NCBI GenBank assembly: GCA_016713875.1
Contig: JADJOI010000003.1
Coordinates: 434,001-498,000, forward strand
Length of the DNA: 64,000 nt
Reading direction: 5' to 3'
Origin: Flavobacteriales bacterium
GTDB taxonomy: Bacteria; Bacteroidota; Bacteroidia; Flavobacteriales_F; PHOS-HE28
Shown here: piece by piece, positions 8,483-17,740 of the stretch
Layout: the number at the start of each line of letters is the position of its first letter
Position numbering within the stretch: the first letter of the stretch is position 1
Notes under the pieces: generated by a model
What the model was told of the DNA's origin: nothing
What the model saw: only the letters and a program-made list of their open reading frames with translations
The model's database searches: none
Program-made: the position numbers and the translations under genes

Positions 8483-11400
8483 TTACCAAGCCGCCCGTGG
8501 TTCGGCGCCCGGAGCGATCACCTGCACCGGCCCCCCCTTCGTCCGGGCATAGATCCGCGCATCGTACATGGCCTCCACCTGGGCGCCCGGGAAGTGGTAT
8601 CGGCCGGTGTAGGCTGCGGTCACCCGCAGATGGAAGACGGCCTTTTGTCCGCGTGCCAGATCGAAGTAGGTCATCACCCGGTCGTCGCGCACATCCTGGT
8701 AGGTGTAGGGGCTGTCGGTATGGACCTGCTCCAGACCTTCCATGCGAGCGTTCCGGATCTCCCATCCGGAGGGGAAGACCTGCGAGAGCGCCAGATTGCT
8801 GTAGAGGGGCTCGGTGCCCACATGGGTCACCTCCACGTTCACGAGCACATCCGTGCCCTGCGTGAGCACCGCCGGGTCCAACGTGCTGCCATTGGTCCCT
8901 GTGAAGGTGGTGCGGATGCTGAGCCCATTGGATGACGCGTTCTCCTCGCCGTGACCGGGTGTGCCGTGCCGGGTGATCCGGGTGAAGACCAAGCCGGTGC
9001 CTTTGTTGACCAGATGTACGGTGTGCGGGCGGTCCGGCGTTCCAAGCGCCATGCGCCAGGTCGAACGGGCGCTTCGCACCGTGGTGGGTTTGCCGTCGAT
9101 GGCGACGGTGAGGTCGAGACCGTTGCCCTGCCCGTTGGCGGCGGTGTAGCGGGCCACGGCCATCAACGCGAAGGCCGCGCTCTGTGTGCTGAGCCACTGA
9201 TCGCTGCCAAGACGCTCGGCGATGCGGAGGACCACGGGGCCGGCCTCGGGAAGACGTCCGCTGCGCAGGAGGGTCAGGGCGATGAGGGCCTCATCGCGGA
9301 CCGCGCTCCCAAAGGTGCCGCTCAGTTCGGCGTAGTCCGTGATCCCGGCGGAGATGCCCGTGGTCAAGGCGTTCGCTGCATCGGTCCGGCCGAGCTCGGC
9401 GTAGGCGGCGGCCAGGGTCCACCGGGCCATGGGTTCAAGGGTGGGGATCGACCGAAGACGGTTCATGGCGGCAGGCTCCTCGGCCCCGGCCAGGGCCAGG
9501 GCGAACAGGCGGTAGGCCTGCACGAAGGCCGAACGGCCTTCGGTGGCCGGTGACCACGCCCGGGCCGCGTTGCGCTGCGAAGCGGTCCATCCGGTGCGCA
9601 TGGACCCGGGCACGGCGTGACCCAGTCGGGCGGCCTCCAACAGGAAGTGCCCGGCGTAGATGCTGCTCCAGTCGTCCGTATGCGTCCCTCCCGGCCAATA
9701 GCTGAAACGACCGTCACCACGCTGGAAGAACGCCAGCTTGCGGATGGCGGCCCCCACATCGGCCTGCACCTGCTCCTTCAGGGAAGGCGAAAGGTCAACG
9801 AGGCCGTCCAGGTAGAGCTGCGGGAAGGCCTTGGACACGGTCTGCTCGAGGCATCCGTGCGGGTAGCCCAACAGCTCCTGAAGGCGTCGCTCCAGACCGA
9901 GCGGTGGCAGGCTGGTGACCTCGATGACGGCCGAGTTGGTGCCACCGGCGCCGATGGGGACCACGGAGAGGTCCACCTGCCCACCCGCCTGCACCGCTCC
10001 ATCCTCCGATCGGGTGATCGGCAACATGGGCGAGCGAACGCCGATGTCGATCCGCGTGGTGGCGCGCTCTGTGCCCGCCAGGGCGGTCACGTTCACCTGA
10101 GCGGCCCCTGTGCGGTCCCCGGCACGCAGCTGGAAACGGACCACCTGTTCCCCGGTGCCGTCGAACCGCACCGCCCGTTCAAGCGGGCCTTCGCCCGTGA
10201 CCGCACCGGACAGGCCGACCTTGACCGTGACCTCGCGCAGCAGCTTGTCCATGGCGAACACGGTGACGGGAAGCTCCACCGTCTCGTCAGGCCCGAGCAC
10301 ACGGGGCAGGGTGGCCAGGACCATGAGCGGCTGGCGCACGGGCACGGCTTGTTCGGCATGACCATAGGCCCCGTCGGGGTGGCTGGCCACCACCATCACC
10401 CGCACCCGGCCCACGTAGTTGTCGATGGTGAACCGATGGGTGCCGCGCTGGCCCGGAGCCAGGGAGAGGGGACCGGCGTGCAGTACCACGGGCTTGAACC
10501 GCCCGATGCGGGAGGGATCGACCGGCCCGCCACCATCGCTGCCCCCGACGGCCAGCACGCGGCCGGCCTCCACCCCGAAGGCGCCGATCACCTGGTCGTA
10601 CAGGTCGAAGCTGTGCACGCCGAGCGCTTCACGCGCGTAGAGCTGTGCCCAGGGGTCGGGTGTCCGGAAGCGCGTGAGGTCGAGAAGGCCCTCGTCCACC
10701 GCATACAGCATGTAGTGCATGGCACGTCCGCTCTTCTCCGCCACCGTGAGGGTGAACTCGCGCCCGGGCTTGATCTCCGACGGCGCCTCGATCACGGGCT
10801 CCAGGCGGGTGGCCGGGTCCTCCACCAGGATGGGGACCACCCCATAGAGGCGGATGGGCAGGTCGTTGGCCACCTCACCGTGCGGTTGCAGCAGCGTGAC
10901 ATGCGCGTGGATGTTCGGCATCATGGCGGCAGTGGCCTTGAAGCGATGGGTGGTGCCGCCTTCGGTCAGTGCGATCCGCGTGATCTCCACCACGCGGTGG
11001 CCGTTCTCGAGGCTCACGATCGCGGTGCCCTTGTGCGCGGATGGGATGGTGAGCTCCACCTCGTCGCCCGGGGCGTACCGCTCCCTGGCCGTGCCGATGG
11101 CCAGACGGGTGGCCGCGGGGTCCTTGCCGTGCTCCGCCGCATCGGACGTGCCGTCCGCTCCGAAGTGGAGGCTGACGACGGCCACATGGCCGCTGGCCGG
11201 ATCCTCCGCGCGGACCAGGTACCGTCCGGTGGCGGCGGCCTCCACGCGCACATCCAGGGAACCACGGCCCTGGGGATCGGTAAGCACATCGTGCGAGGAG
11301 ATCACCCGCAGGCCCTCGCCGGTGCGGCCGCTCGTGGGCCCATCCATCGCGCCATGCCACCATCGCTCCTCATCCACCTTCATCACCTGCACCTTCAGCG

Positions 11401-14056
11401 GACGACCAGGTGCGGGCTTGCCCGCACCGTCCAGGCTCACCAGGTCGAAGCGGTGCGGCCGGCCGGCCAGGTAGGTGTCCCAGGCCCCGTCCGGTGAGGG
11501 AGGCCGCAGACCCGCGTAGGTGCGATAGGGGTGGAGCACCACCTCCTGCTGGTCCGTGCTGGCATCCCCGCCTGGATCGCTCACGCGGCTGACGACCGTG
11601 AGCCGCAGTGCCGAAGGGGCGCCCGCCGATGGCTTCAGGTCGAAGGGGAAGACCGCGCGCCCCTGTGCGTCGGTGCGCCCCTCGAACACGATGGTCTCGC
11701 CCTCGGTGAGCTGATGACCGATATCGTCGAACACGAAGTCGTCATGCCCTTTCGGCTTGAACTCGGCCCGGGCGAGGCCCACGGAGACCACGACCGGCGC
11801 CTGAACGGCGGGAGCTCCATGCAGCCAGACCGCCTCGAGCCGGATAGCACGCGGAAGTTGATCCGCCAGCAGCGGACCGGTGCCGAGGTCGAGCGCGATC
11901 CGCATCCGGTTGGGTTTCACCGTCTCGATGCGCAGCGACCGATGGAAGGCGGCATCGCCCACCGTCACCCGCCCCAGCCAGAGGCCGGTGGGTGCATCCG
12001 GTGATGTGGCGCACGGGAATCCGTACTGGTCACCCACCGCCTGTCGACGCACGGCACGGTGCACGACCCGGCCGTTCGGGTCCATCAGTTCGAACACCAC
12101 CGGATGGTCCTTGGGGAGGGCCTTGTCGCGGTCGTTCAGGATGAAGGCCAGATGGAGGGAGTCGCCGGGTCGCCACACGCCGCGCTCGCCGTAGAGGAAG
12201 CCCTTCAGGCCTTGAGGAAGCGCCTCCCCACCCACGTCGAACGCGCTTACATCGAGCGCCGAACCATCATCCACACGCAGGTAGCCGCGCTGTTCCTTCG
12301 ATCGGGCCACCACCAGAAAGGGGGTATGCGCCGGGGCCGGCAGTGCGGCGAAACCCTGACCGTCGGTGGTCAGGTGGCCCAGGATGCGCAGTTGCGGATC
12401 GAGCACATCCACCTCCGCTCCGGGGATGGCTGCACCGCTCCGCAGGTCGCTCACCACCACCCGGAGGGCACCGTTCGCGTCGCGTTTGGCCAGCAGACCG
12501 AGGTCGCTGGAGAGCACATTGCGGCTGGTCTTGCGACGGCTGCCGTAATAGCTGGATGAGCAAGGGTTGTCGCGTTCCCGATGGTCATAGTCATCCGTAT
12601 ACCAGGAGTCGTCATAGTAGTAGTAGTAGCCCGCGCGGTCGAAGGCGCTGTCGTCCAGCGTCGGCGTTTCGGTGCGACCGTTCAGCCCCGCCTCGGGGGA
12701 GGGCGGAGTGCCGTCGCCGCACGGGAATGCGGACTGGTCCTGGCGGAAGCCGAGCTCCACCCGGTGGATGGCACCGGGTTCCGCGGAAATGAGCTTGTCG
12801 AGGTCGAGGAAATAGCGGTTCCATCGTCCGGGATCCGGGGTATCCGAGCTGATGAGGGGCACATCCTGTTCGGCCACCAGGCGCCCCACGCGGGCCAGCT
12901 CCTCGCCACCGGCCAGGTCGTTCACCTGCAGGAATTGCGGGATGTTGTCCGCGTGCACCCGGATGATCCGCACGGTCACCGCGCGCAGGTTGACGGCCTC
13001 GAAGGGGAGATTCCGGCCACCGGTGGTGGGCAGCACCACGCCATCGCCGACGAAACGCACCGCCGGGCCCGGTTCGGGGAAGCGCACACGGGTGGTCACA
13101 TCCCGATCGAGGGTGAGGCCAGTGGCGGTCCGAAGGCCCGCAGCCGCGAACACGGTCTGCTCGCCGTGCTGCGGCTCGCTGGGATGAAGGATCAGCGTGT
13201 TGCCCTCCACGGCGATGCGCATCGGTGGTTCGCCGGAGACGCCGGCCAGGCCGGTCAGGTCCTGGGCGGGGTCGGGCGGCTCGGAAAAGAGCAGGCGCAC
13301 CTGCTGCTCTCCATCGAGCAGGGCGCGGGCGCTCAGCAGGGCGAAGCGTCCGGCCTCCGGCAGGTCGAGGCTCGTACGGCCCTCGTCCGCACTGCCGATC
13401 GCCTCCGCGTCCCAGATCAGGTCCACCACGGTGGCGACGGGGCCTCTGCGCACACTATCGGCCACCACATCGTGCCGCAGCCGGTCCGGCGAGCTGCTGA
13501 TGCGCAGCGGCACATCTCGACCGTCCTGCCTCGCGCTGAAGCAGGCCAACAACTGTTCCGCTCGGGCCTGATCGGCCGTGGTCACCTGCCAGGTGATGCT
13601 ATGCATGCCGCCGCCGTCGCCGTCCAGCGGGGCCACGTCCTCAAGATCCACGGCGAGGTGTTGCTCGAGGGTGCGGAATCCGAAGCGGAAGGTGGACAAA
13701 TGGTCGGGCAGTGACACGATGCCTCCGAGCTGAAAGGTGACCGCATGGTCGGTGCCCGGCCGCAGGGCTTCCTTGGGGACGAATGCGAGGGTGCGGGCAT
13801 CGTGCCAGCGCACAGTACCCTCCACAGTGGGATCCAGATCGAAGAGGGAGGCCAGCTTCGTCGCGCTCGTGTCGGTGAGGGTGAGACCCTCCGCCAGGCG
13901 AACGAGCACGGGGGAGGAGGCTGAGACCGGCCCGGCCGTGAAGGCCGTGATGTACGGGGCGAAGGCCGGATCAGGGCGGGGGAGCGGAGGCCGGCTGCAG
14001 GCGGCGGTGAACAGGGCCAAGGAGAGGGCCGTGGGCCAGGACCAGGAACGGAGCAT
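8483..14056 (-). CDS. alpha-2-macroglobulin family lipoprotein (YfhM-like)
   Basis: 1857 residues from ATG 14056. The open frame extends to 14104, but the 14056 start gives a lipoprotein signal (MLRSWSWPTALSLALFTAAC, lipobox TAAC). The order of domains fits bacterial A2M: N-terminal MG domains, 'GVWRPGDSLHLAFILND' bait-region area, an alpha-2-macroglobulin domain ('AVDEGLLDLTRFRTPDPW'), and the thioester motif 'GYPHGCLEQTVSKAFPQ' (about residue 1400) followed by an alpha/alpha toroid. The intact CLEQ thioester indicates a trapping-competent protease inhibitor in the periplasm. In other bacteria A2M works with PBP1C; pbpC lies 5.2 kb downstream. An unusual Tyr/Asp-rich stretch occurs near residues 480-510. 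A TACCTTTTG box is 17 nt upstream. Confidence 0.95.
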   Translation of the reverse strand: MLRSWSWPTALSLALFTAACSRPPLPRPDPAFAPYITAFTAGPVSASSPVLVRLAEGLTLTDTSATKLASLFDLDPTVEGTVRWHDARTLAFVPKEALRPGTDHAVTFQLGGIVSLPDHLSTFRFGFRTLEQHLAVDLEDVAPLDGDGGGMHSITWQVTTADQARAEQLLACFSARQDGRDVPLRISSSPDRLRHDVVADSVRRGPVATVVDLIWDAEAIGSADEGRTSLDLPEAGRFALLSARALLDGEQQVRLLFSEPPDPAQDLTGLAGVSGEPPMRIAVEGNTLILHPSEPQHGEQTVFAAAGLRTATGLTLDRDVTTRVRFPEPGPAVRFVGDGVVLPTTGGRNLPFEAVNLRAVTVRIIRVHADNIPQFLQVNDLAGGEELARVGRLVAEQDVPLISSDTPDPGRWNRYFLDLDKLISAEPGAIHRVELGFRQDQSAFPCGDGTPPSPEAGLNGRTETPTLDDSAFDRAGYYYYYDDSWYTDDYDHRERDNPCSSSYYGSRRKTSRNVLSSDLGLLAKRDANGALRVVVSDLRSGAAIPGAEVDVLDPQLRILGHLTTDGQGFAALPAPAHTPFLVVARSKEQRGYLRVDDGSALDVSAFDVGGEALPQGLKGFLYGERGVWRPGDSLHLAFILNDRDKALPKDHPVVFELMDPNGRVVHRAVRRQAVGDQYGFPCATSPDAPTGLWLGRVTVGDAAFHRSLRIETVKPNRMRIALDLGTGPLLADQLPRAIRLEAVWLHGAPAVQAPVVVSVGLARAEFKPKGHDDFVFDDIGHQLTEGETIVFEGRTDAQGRAVFPFDLKPSAGAPSALRLTVVSRVSDPGGDASTDQQEVVLHPYRTYAGLRPPSPDGAWDTYLAGRPHRFDLVSLDGAGKPAPGRPLKVQVMKVDEERWWHGAMDGPTSGRTGEGLRVISSHDVLTDPQGRGSLDVRVEAAATGRYLVRAEDPASGHVAVVSLHFGADGTSDAAEHGKDPAATRLAIGTARERYAPGDEVELTIPSAHKGTAIVSLENGHRVVEITRIALTEGGTTHRFKATAAMMPNIHAHVTLLQPHGEVANDLPIRLYGVVPILVEDPATRLEPVIEAPSEIKPGREFTLTVAEKSGRAMHYMLYAVDEGLLDLTRFRTPDPWAQLYAREALGVHSFDLYDQVIGAFGVEAGRVLAVGGSDGGGPVDPSRIGRFKPVVLHAGPLSLAPGQRGTHRFTIDNYVGRVRVMVVASHPDGAYGHAEQAVPVRQPLMVLATLPRVLGPDETVELPVTVFAMDKLLREVTVKVGLSGAVTGEGPLERAVRFDGTGEQVVRFQLRAGDRTGAAQVNVTALAGTERATTRIDIGVRSPMLPITRSEDGAVQAGGQVDLSVVPIGAGGTNSAVIEVTSLPPLGLERRLQELLGYPHGCLEQTVSKAFPQLYLDGLVDLSPSLKEQVQADVGAAIRKLAFFQRGDGRFSYWPGGTHTDDWSSIYAGHFLLEAARLGHAVPGSMRTGWTASQRNAARAWSPATEGRSAFVQAYRLFALALAGAEEPAAMNRLRSIPTLEPMARWTLAAAYAELGRTDAANALTTGISAGITDYAELSGTFGSAVRDEALIALTLLRSGRLPEAGPVVLRIAERLGSDQWLSTQSAAFALMAVARYTAANGQGNGLDLTVAIDGKPTTVRSARSTWRMALGTPDRPHTVHLVNKGTGLVFTRITRHGTPGHGEENASSNGLSIRTTFTGTNGSTLDPAVLTQGTDVLVNVEVTHVGTEPLYSNLALSQVFPSGWEIRNARMEGLEQVHTDSPYTYQDVRDDRVMTYFDLARGQKAVFHLRVTAAYTGRYHFPGAQVEAMYDARIYARTKGGPVQVIAPGAEPRAAW

Positions 14057-14073
14057 GGTACAGGGATGTGCGG

Positions 14074-14082
14074 CAAAAGGTA
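14074..14082 (-). promoter_or_regulatory. -7-like box TACCTTTTG upstream of A2M gene
   Basis: TACCTTTTG is TANNTTTG with one extra T. It ends 17 nt before ATG 14056 and lies upstream of that start within the longer open frame, supporting the shorter start. Confidence 0.35.
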
Positions 14083-14127
14083 GCCGCCATCGCCTCAACG
14101 ACAAGAAGCTGCGGGGAATTGCCGGGA

Positions 14128-16197
14128 TCAGGGCTCCGCCATGAGGCGGTCGGCCTCGTCGGCGGTGATGACGCGGTCGCCCATGGCGCCCACGGTGAAG
14201 GCATCGGAGAGGCCTTTCGCCTTCAACTGTTCCTTGGCGGCCTCGGCCTCGGCACGGGTGCGGAAATCGCCGTGGTAATAGCGCACCGCATCCACGCTGG
14301 GCACGGGGGTCACGTTGCCGATCTCGATGTACTTGTCCATGATGTCCATCGGGACATTGCCCGCGAACGTGCCCACCTGCACCCGGTAGCGGATGAGGCT
14401 CTTATCGATGCCGCCCACGGCGGTGGTGCGCAGATCCTCCGGTCCGGTGAGGCGCGCTCCGGCCTCCTTGAGGCTCACCCGTTTTCCGTTCTTGAAGGCC
14501 ACGAGGAACGCGCCCTTGAAGCCTTTCAGCAGCATGTCCACCTTATGCTTGGCGGCCGGGTTCACATCGGTGAAGCTGCCGGTGTAGTATCGCGTGAGAC
14601 CATCCTCTCCTTCGATCACCACCAGGTCGGGGATGCCGGTGAAGATGTTCTTCGCGAGCTTGTTGCGGAAGGCGCCCAGCTGCACGCGCACCACCACGCC
14701 CTCCGCGGAGGCCGGTCCACCGCTGCCATCAAGACCCGCACCGGCCCGGCGGACCTCCTCGTCGATGTCGATGAGCCTTCCGTCCTCCTCGGCCATCACC
14801 CGGCCGTCGATGCCTTTTCCGCTCAAGGACAGCTGCCGCCGCAATGCCTCGGGCAGCGCATCGTAGTTGCCCACCACATAGAAGGTGGTGTCGCCCTTCT
14901 CCAACGTGCGCACGTCCGGGATGCTCAGGATCTTCTGGATCAGGTCTTCGGGGATGCCTTCCATGTGCTCACCGACCTTCACCACGTAGGCCCGGCGTTT
15001 TGCGGCTGTAGCCGACCGTCCGCGAGGGCCGAAGGACTCGACCCGGGAGCTCAGCATGTTCACGTTCGCCGAGTCCTTGTAGTTCAGCCAGGCCTTCAGC
15101 AGCGCGTCATCGGTCAGGGTCACCCCGTCCGCATCCACAGCGGCGCCCGGTGCGGTGTTCAGCTCCAGGTCCAAATGGTCGGGCACGCCGTCGCCGTCGC
15201 CGTCCAGCGGACAGCCATGGGCATCCACGGGCACGCCGGACGGTGTTCCGGGGCATTGGTCGTTCCAATCCGTGACGCCGTCCCCGTCCTCGTCGTCGGC
15301 CAGGGCCAGCAGGTCCATCTCCTCGGTGGAAAGGGAGGGGCCTTCGCGATCGCGTGGCTTGCGCTGGCCGATGCCATAGTTCAGGGAGAACGAACTGAAC
15401 AGGAAACGGTCCATCCGAGCGTCGCCCTGGCGCTCCTCGCGGCTGTCCTGCGTCACACCGTCGATGAGGTCGGTGGAGGTGAAATGCATGGTCGTGCCGA
15501 TGCGCAGATCGAACCGGCCGCCCAGATGCATGCGCGCACCGATGCCCACAGGGATCGCCCAGGTGAGCTCGGGGTATTTGCCGAAACCGTCGAGGTCGAG
15601 CTCGCGGATATCGCTTTCGTAGCTGTAGTCGCGTTGCAGCTGCACGGCATCGCCGGCCTGCGGGTCGTTCTCGGTCCGGTCCCGGATGGTACCATCGCTC
15701 CAGTAGTGGTACATCCGTCCTTCAGCGTCCAGACGGTCCGTCTTGCTCAGGAACTCCACGGCCTCGACGCCGATGGAGAGGTACGGTTCCACCCGGCGGC
15801 CGGGGTTCAGCAGCTGGTGGAAGTTGTAGGTGAACTGGACCCCACCCGTGGTGACACGGGATTCGAAGTTGAGGTTGCGGGTGATGCTGCGTTCGTTGGC
15901 GCCCATCCGGCCGTGCAGCGCGTAGAGCCCCACATCGAGCCAGGGTGTCAGCGGGGTGCCGGCCCTCAGCTCATAGCCCACACGGGTCAACAATGGGCTG
16001 TAGCCCTTGTGTCCGTTCCCGATGTCGCCGAGGAAGGCGAACATGCCCACGCCGAGGCCGAAGGTGGGGCGGATGCTGTAGCGGCTGCTGTCCACATCTT
16101 GTGCGCAGGCACTGCCGGAGGGCGTGCAGAGCAGGGCCCCGAGCGCCACGGCGAGTGTCGTGCGCACGACGGGCCGGTGGCGAAGGTGGGTCAGCAT
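14128..16197 (-). CDS. outer-membrane barrel protein with TSP3 repeats and SPOR-like C-terminus
   Basis: 689 residues. Signal peptide (ends ...SGSACAQ), then an outer-membrane beta-barrel-like region (about 35-300) with a regular alternation of Gly and aromatic residues. An Asp-rich calcium-binding thrombospondin type 3 stretch follows ('DEDGDGVTDWNDQCPG', 'DGDGDGVPDHLD', about 300-350). The C-terminal 180 residues hold two SPOR-like units: 'VVRVQLGAFRNKLAKNIF...YYTGSF' and 'RYRVQVGTFAGNVPMDI...YYHGDF'. SPOR-type modules often bind peptidoglycan, so an outer membrane to wall link is plausible. The next gene upstream (16222-17616) ends in a related module. There is no OmpA C-terminal domain. 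A -7-like box lies 5 nt before the ATG. Confidence 0.75.
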   Translation of the reverse strand: MLTHLRHRPVVRTTLAVALGALLCTPSGSACAQDVDSSRYSIRPTFGLGVGMFAFLGDIGNGHKGYSPLLTRVGYELRAGTPLTPWLDVGLYALHGRMGANERSITRNLNFESRVTTGGVQFTYNFHQLLNPGRRVEPYLSIGVEAVEFLSKTDRLDAEGRMYHYWSDGTIRDRTENDPQAGDAVQLQRDYSYESDIRELDLDGFGKYPELTWAIPVGIGARMHLGGRFDLRIGTTMHFTSTDLIDGVTQDSREERQGDARMDRFLFSSFSLNYGIGQRKPRDREGPSLSTEEMDLLALADDEDGDGVTDWNDQCPGTPSGVPVDAHGCPLDGDGDGVPDHLDLELNTAPGAAVDADGVTLTDDALLKAWLNYKDSANVNMLSSRVESFGPRGRSATAAKRRAYVVKVGEHMEGIPEDLIQKILSIPDVRTLEKGDTTFYVVGNYDALPEALRRQLSLSGKGIDGRVMAEEDGRLIDIDEEVRRAGAGLDGSGGPASAEGVVVRVQLGAFRNKLAKNIFTGIPDLVVIEGEDGLTRYYTGSFTDVNPAAKHKVDMLLKGFKGAFLVAFKNGKRVSLKEAGARLTGPEDLRTTAVGGIDKSLIRYRVQVGTFAGNVPMDIMDKYIEIGNVTPVPSVDAVRYYHGDFRTRAEAEAAKEQLKAKGLSDAFTVGAMGDRVITADEADRLMAEP

Positions 16198-16202
16198 GCG
16201 GG

Positions 16203-16210
16203 GAAAGATA
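16203..16210 (-). promoter_or_regulatory. -7-like box TATCTTTC directly before start at 16197
   Basis: TATCTTTC (7 of 8 to TANNTTTG) ends 5 nt before the ATG, in the 24-nt gap after the upstream gene. It suggests an internal, leaderless promoter. Confidence 0.45.
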
Positions 16211-16221
16211 GCTTTCCCGGA

Positions 16222-17616
16222 CTATTGGACCCAGGTCTGACTGGAGAGCATCAGCGCCTCCTGCACAGAGATGCGCTCGCCGTTGTTGTAAGCCGTCACG
16301 AAGGGGCCCGGGAGCTCATGGCCGGCGGCCACCAGGGCGATGCGCTTGTCCCTGGCCTCGCGGTATTGACCGTAGGAGCCGGTGGTGTACTTGATCCAAC
16401 CGTCGTGGCGCTCGATGCTGAACGGTTCGTTGAACCGGTGGCGGCCGGCGAAATACTCGCGTCCCACTTCGCGGTGCGCCGCGGTGATCTGGACCTTGTA
16501 AGCGATGCCTTTCTCCGGTGCCGGAACCCCTTTGGAAGGGGCGGGTCTCGTCGTGGCCGGCTTGCTGTCCTCGCTGGGCACCGCCTGTGCGGTCTCGGTC
16601 CTGGTCTCCTTGGCGGGCAGGTTGAGGCTGGTATCCTGGGCGTCCGTGGGGCTCATGCGGGCCTGGTCCTGATGCAGGGCGCTGAAGGCCATGTCGCCGA
16701 TGGTGAAGGTGGAGGCGCCCACGGCCACGCGCTGGGTCTCGTCGTTCAGCAGGTAGCCGAATTCACCGGAGACCGTGTAGTCGCCATCGGGCTGGCCGTT
16801 CGCACGCAGCTTGTAGGCCACTTTCAGTTCCTGGTCGGCGGGCAGATTGAGCCACACGAACTTGGCGATGCGGTCCTGCGTGGTGAAGATGGCCTGTGCG
16901 CTGCTCTTCTCCATCGCAGTGAACCCCGGGGGCAGGTTCTCCTGCAGCTTGCCGAAACCGCGGATATCGCCCTTCTTGACCATCACCTCCACGAGGAGTT
17001 CGCTGGCGGAGACGAGGGTCACCTTCCGTTCCACGGCGACACCGCCCGGACCCTGGCCAGGGGTAGAAGGCACAGCGGGCGCTTCCTCGCTCGGCATCGG
17101 CACGGCACCTGCGGCCGTCACGATGTCGTTGGAGGCGTCCGTGGGCTGGGTGATGGGTGCAGCGGCAGGGGTTGCGGCGGCCACGGCGGGATCGCCCATC
17201 ACGGTCACCATGGCGGTGGCCAGGTCGTAAATGCGCCGTTCGTTGTCGAGGATGTAGCTGAAGCGGCCGTTGATGGGCATCTGCCCGCTCGCCGATGCGG
17301 AAGCGACCAGGTTGTACGACACTTTGAAGGACGGCTGGGTGGGCAGGGACATCCAGATGAACTTGGCCTTCTGGTCGCTGAAGGTGAAGGAGGCGCCTTT
17401 CGTTTCGATGGCGGTGCAGGTGAATCCCTCGGGGAGGTCGATCTGCAGTTTGGCGAACCCGCTGAGGTCGCCCTTCTCGACCGTCAAGGTCACCTTGGTC
17501 TCGCTCCCCGGCATCACGGTGGCCGGCACATCCTGCGTGATCTTGATGTCGGTGAGGAGGAAGATCTCGATGAGGAGGACGCCGATGAGGTCGACGAGGA
17601 TGAGCAGTTGGGCCAT
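16222..17616 (-). CDS. membrane-anchored protein with duplicated beta domain and SPOR-like C-terminus
   Basis: 464 residues. Residues 1-25 form a membrane anchor (MAQLLILVDLIGVLLIEIFL), with no cleavage site evident. Two homologous beta domains follow, each around 110 residues: 'VTLTVEKGDLSGFAKLQIDLPEGF...KFIWMSLP' and 'VEVMVKKGDIRGFGKLQENLPPGF...KFVWLNLP'. A Pro/Ala/Thr-rich linker then leads to a C-terminal SPOR-like module ('AYKVQITAAHREVG...YTTGSYGQYREARDKRIA...NNGERISVQEAL'). The end of this module (NNGERISVQEA) parallels 'KNGKRVSLKEA' in the next gene, so the two probably act together in the envelope. The family is not one I recognise. Confidence 0.65.
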   Translation of the reverse strand: MAQLLILVDLIGVLLIEIFLLTDIKITQDVPATVMPGSETKVTLTVEKGDLSGFAKLQIDLPEGFTCTAIETKGASFTFSDQKAKFIWMSLPTQPSFKVSYNLVASASASGQMPINGRFSYILDNERRIYDLATAMVTVMGDPAVAAATPAAAPITQPTDASNDIVTAAGAVPMPSEEAPAVPSTPGQGPGGVAVERKVTLVSASELLVEVMVKKGDIRGFGKLQENLPPGFTAMEKSSAQAIFTTQDRIAKFVWLNLPADQELKVAYKLRANGQPDGDYTVSGEFGYLLNDETQRVAVGASTFTIGDMAFSALHQDQARMSPTDAQDTSLNLPAKETRTETAQAVPSEDSKPATTRPAPSKGVPAPEKGIAYKVQITAAHREVGREYFAGRHRFNEPFSIERHDGWIKYTTGSYGQYREARDKRIALVAAGHELPGPFVTAYNNGERISVQEALMLSSQTWVQ

Positions 17617-17656
17617 GGATCCGGAACGGTTTGCACGGCCCTTCGGTGGGCCTGAG

Positions 17657-17664
17657 CAAAACTA
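17657..17664 (-). promoter_or_regulatory. -7 box TAGTTTTG upstream of gene at 17616
   Basis: Exact TANNTTTG match 40 nt before the start, in the 124-bp gap that separates this gene from the LOG-family gene. The gap contains nothing else recognisable. Confidence 0.5.
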
Positions 17665-17740
17665 CCCGGAGGCCTAGCGGCGCAAGGAGGTGAACACGCG
17701 CCCGTTGCGAACAGCGCCGTGTTGAGAAGGGGGTGCGGCC

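Noticed and set aside
14068..17655. 1195-residue open frame on the plus strand
   Set aside because: It lies antisense to two convincing genes and its composition (Gly, His, Val, Ala rich, no domain) is that of a GC-driven shadow.
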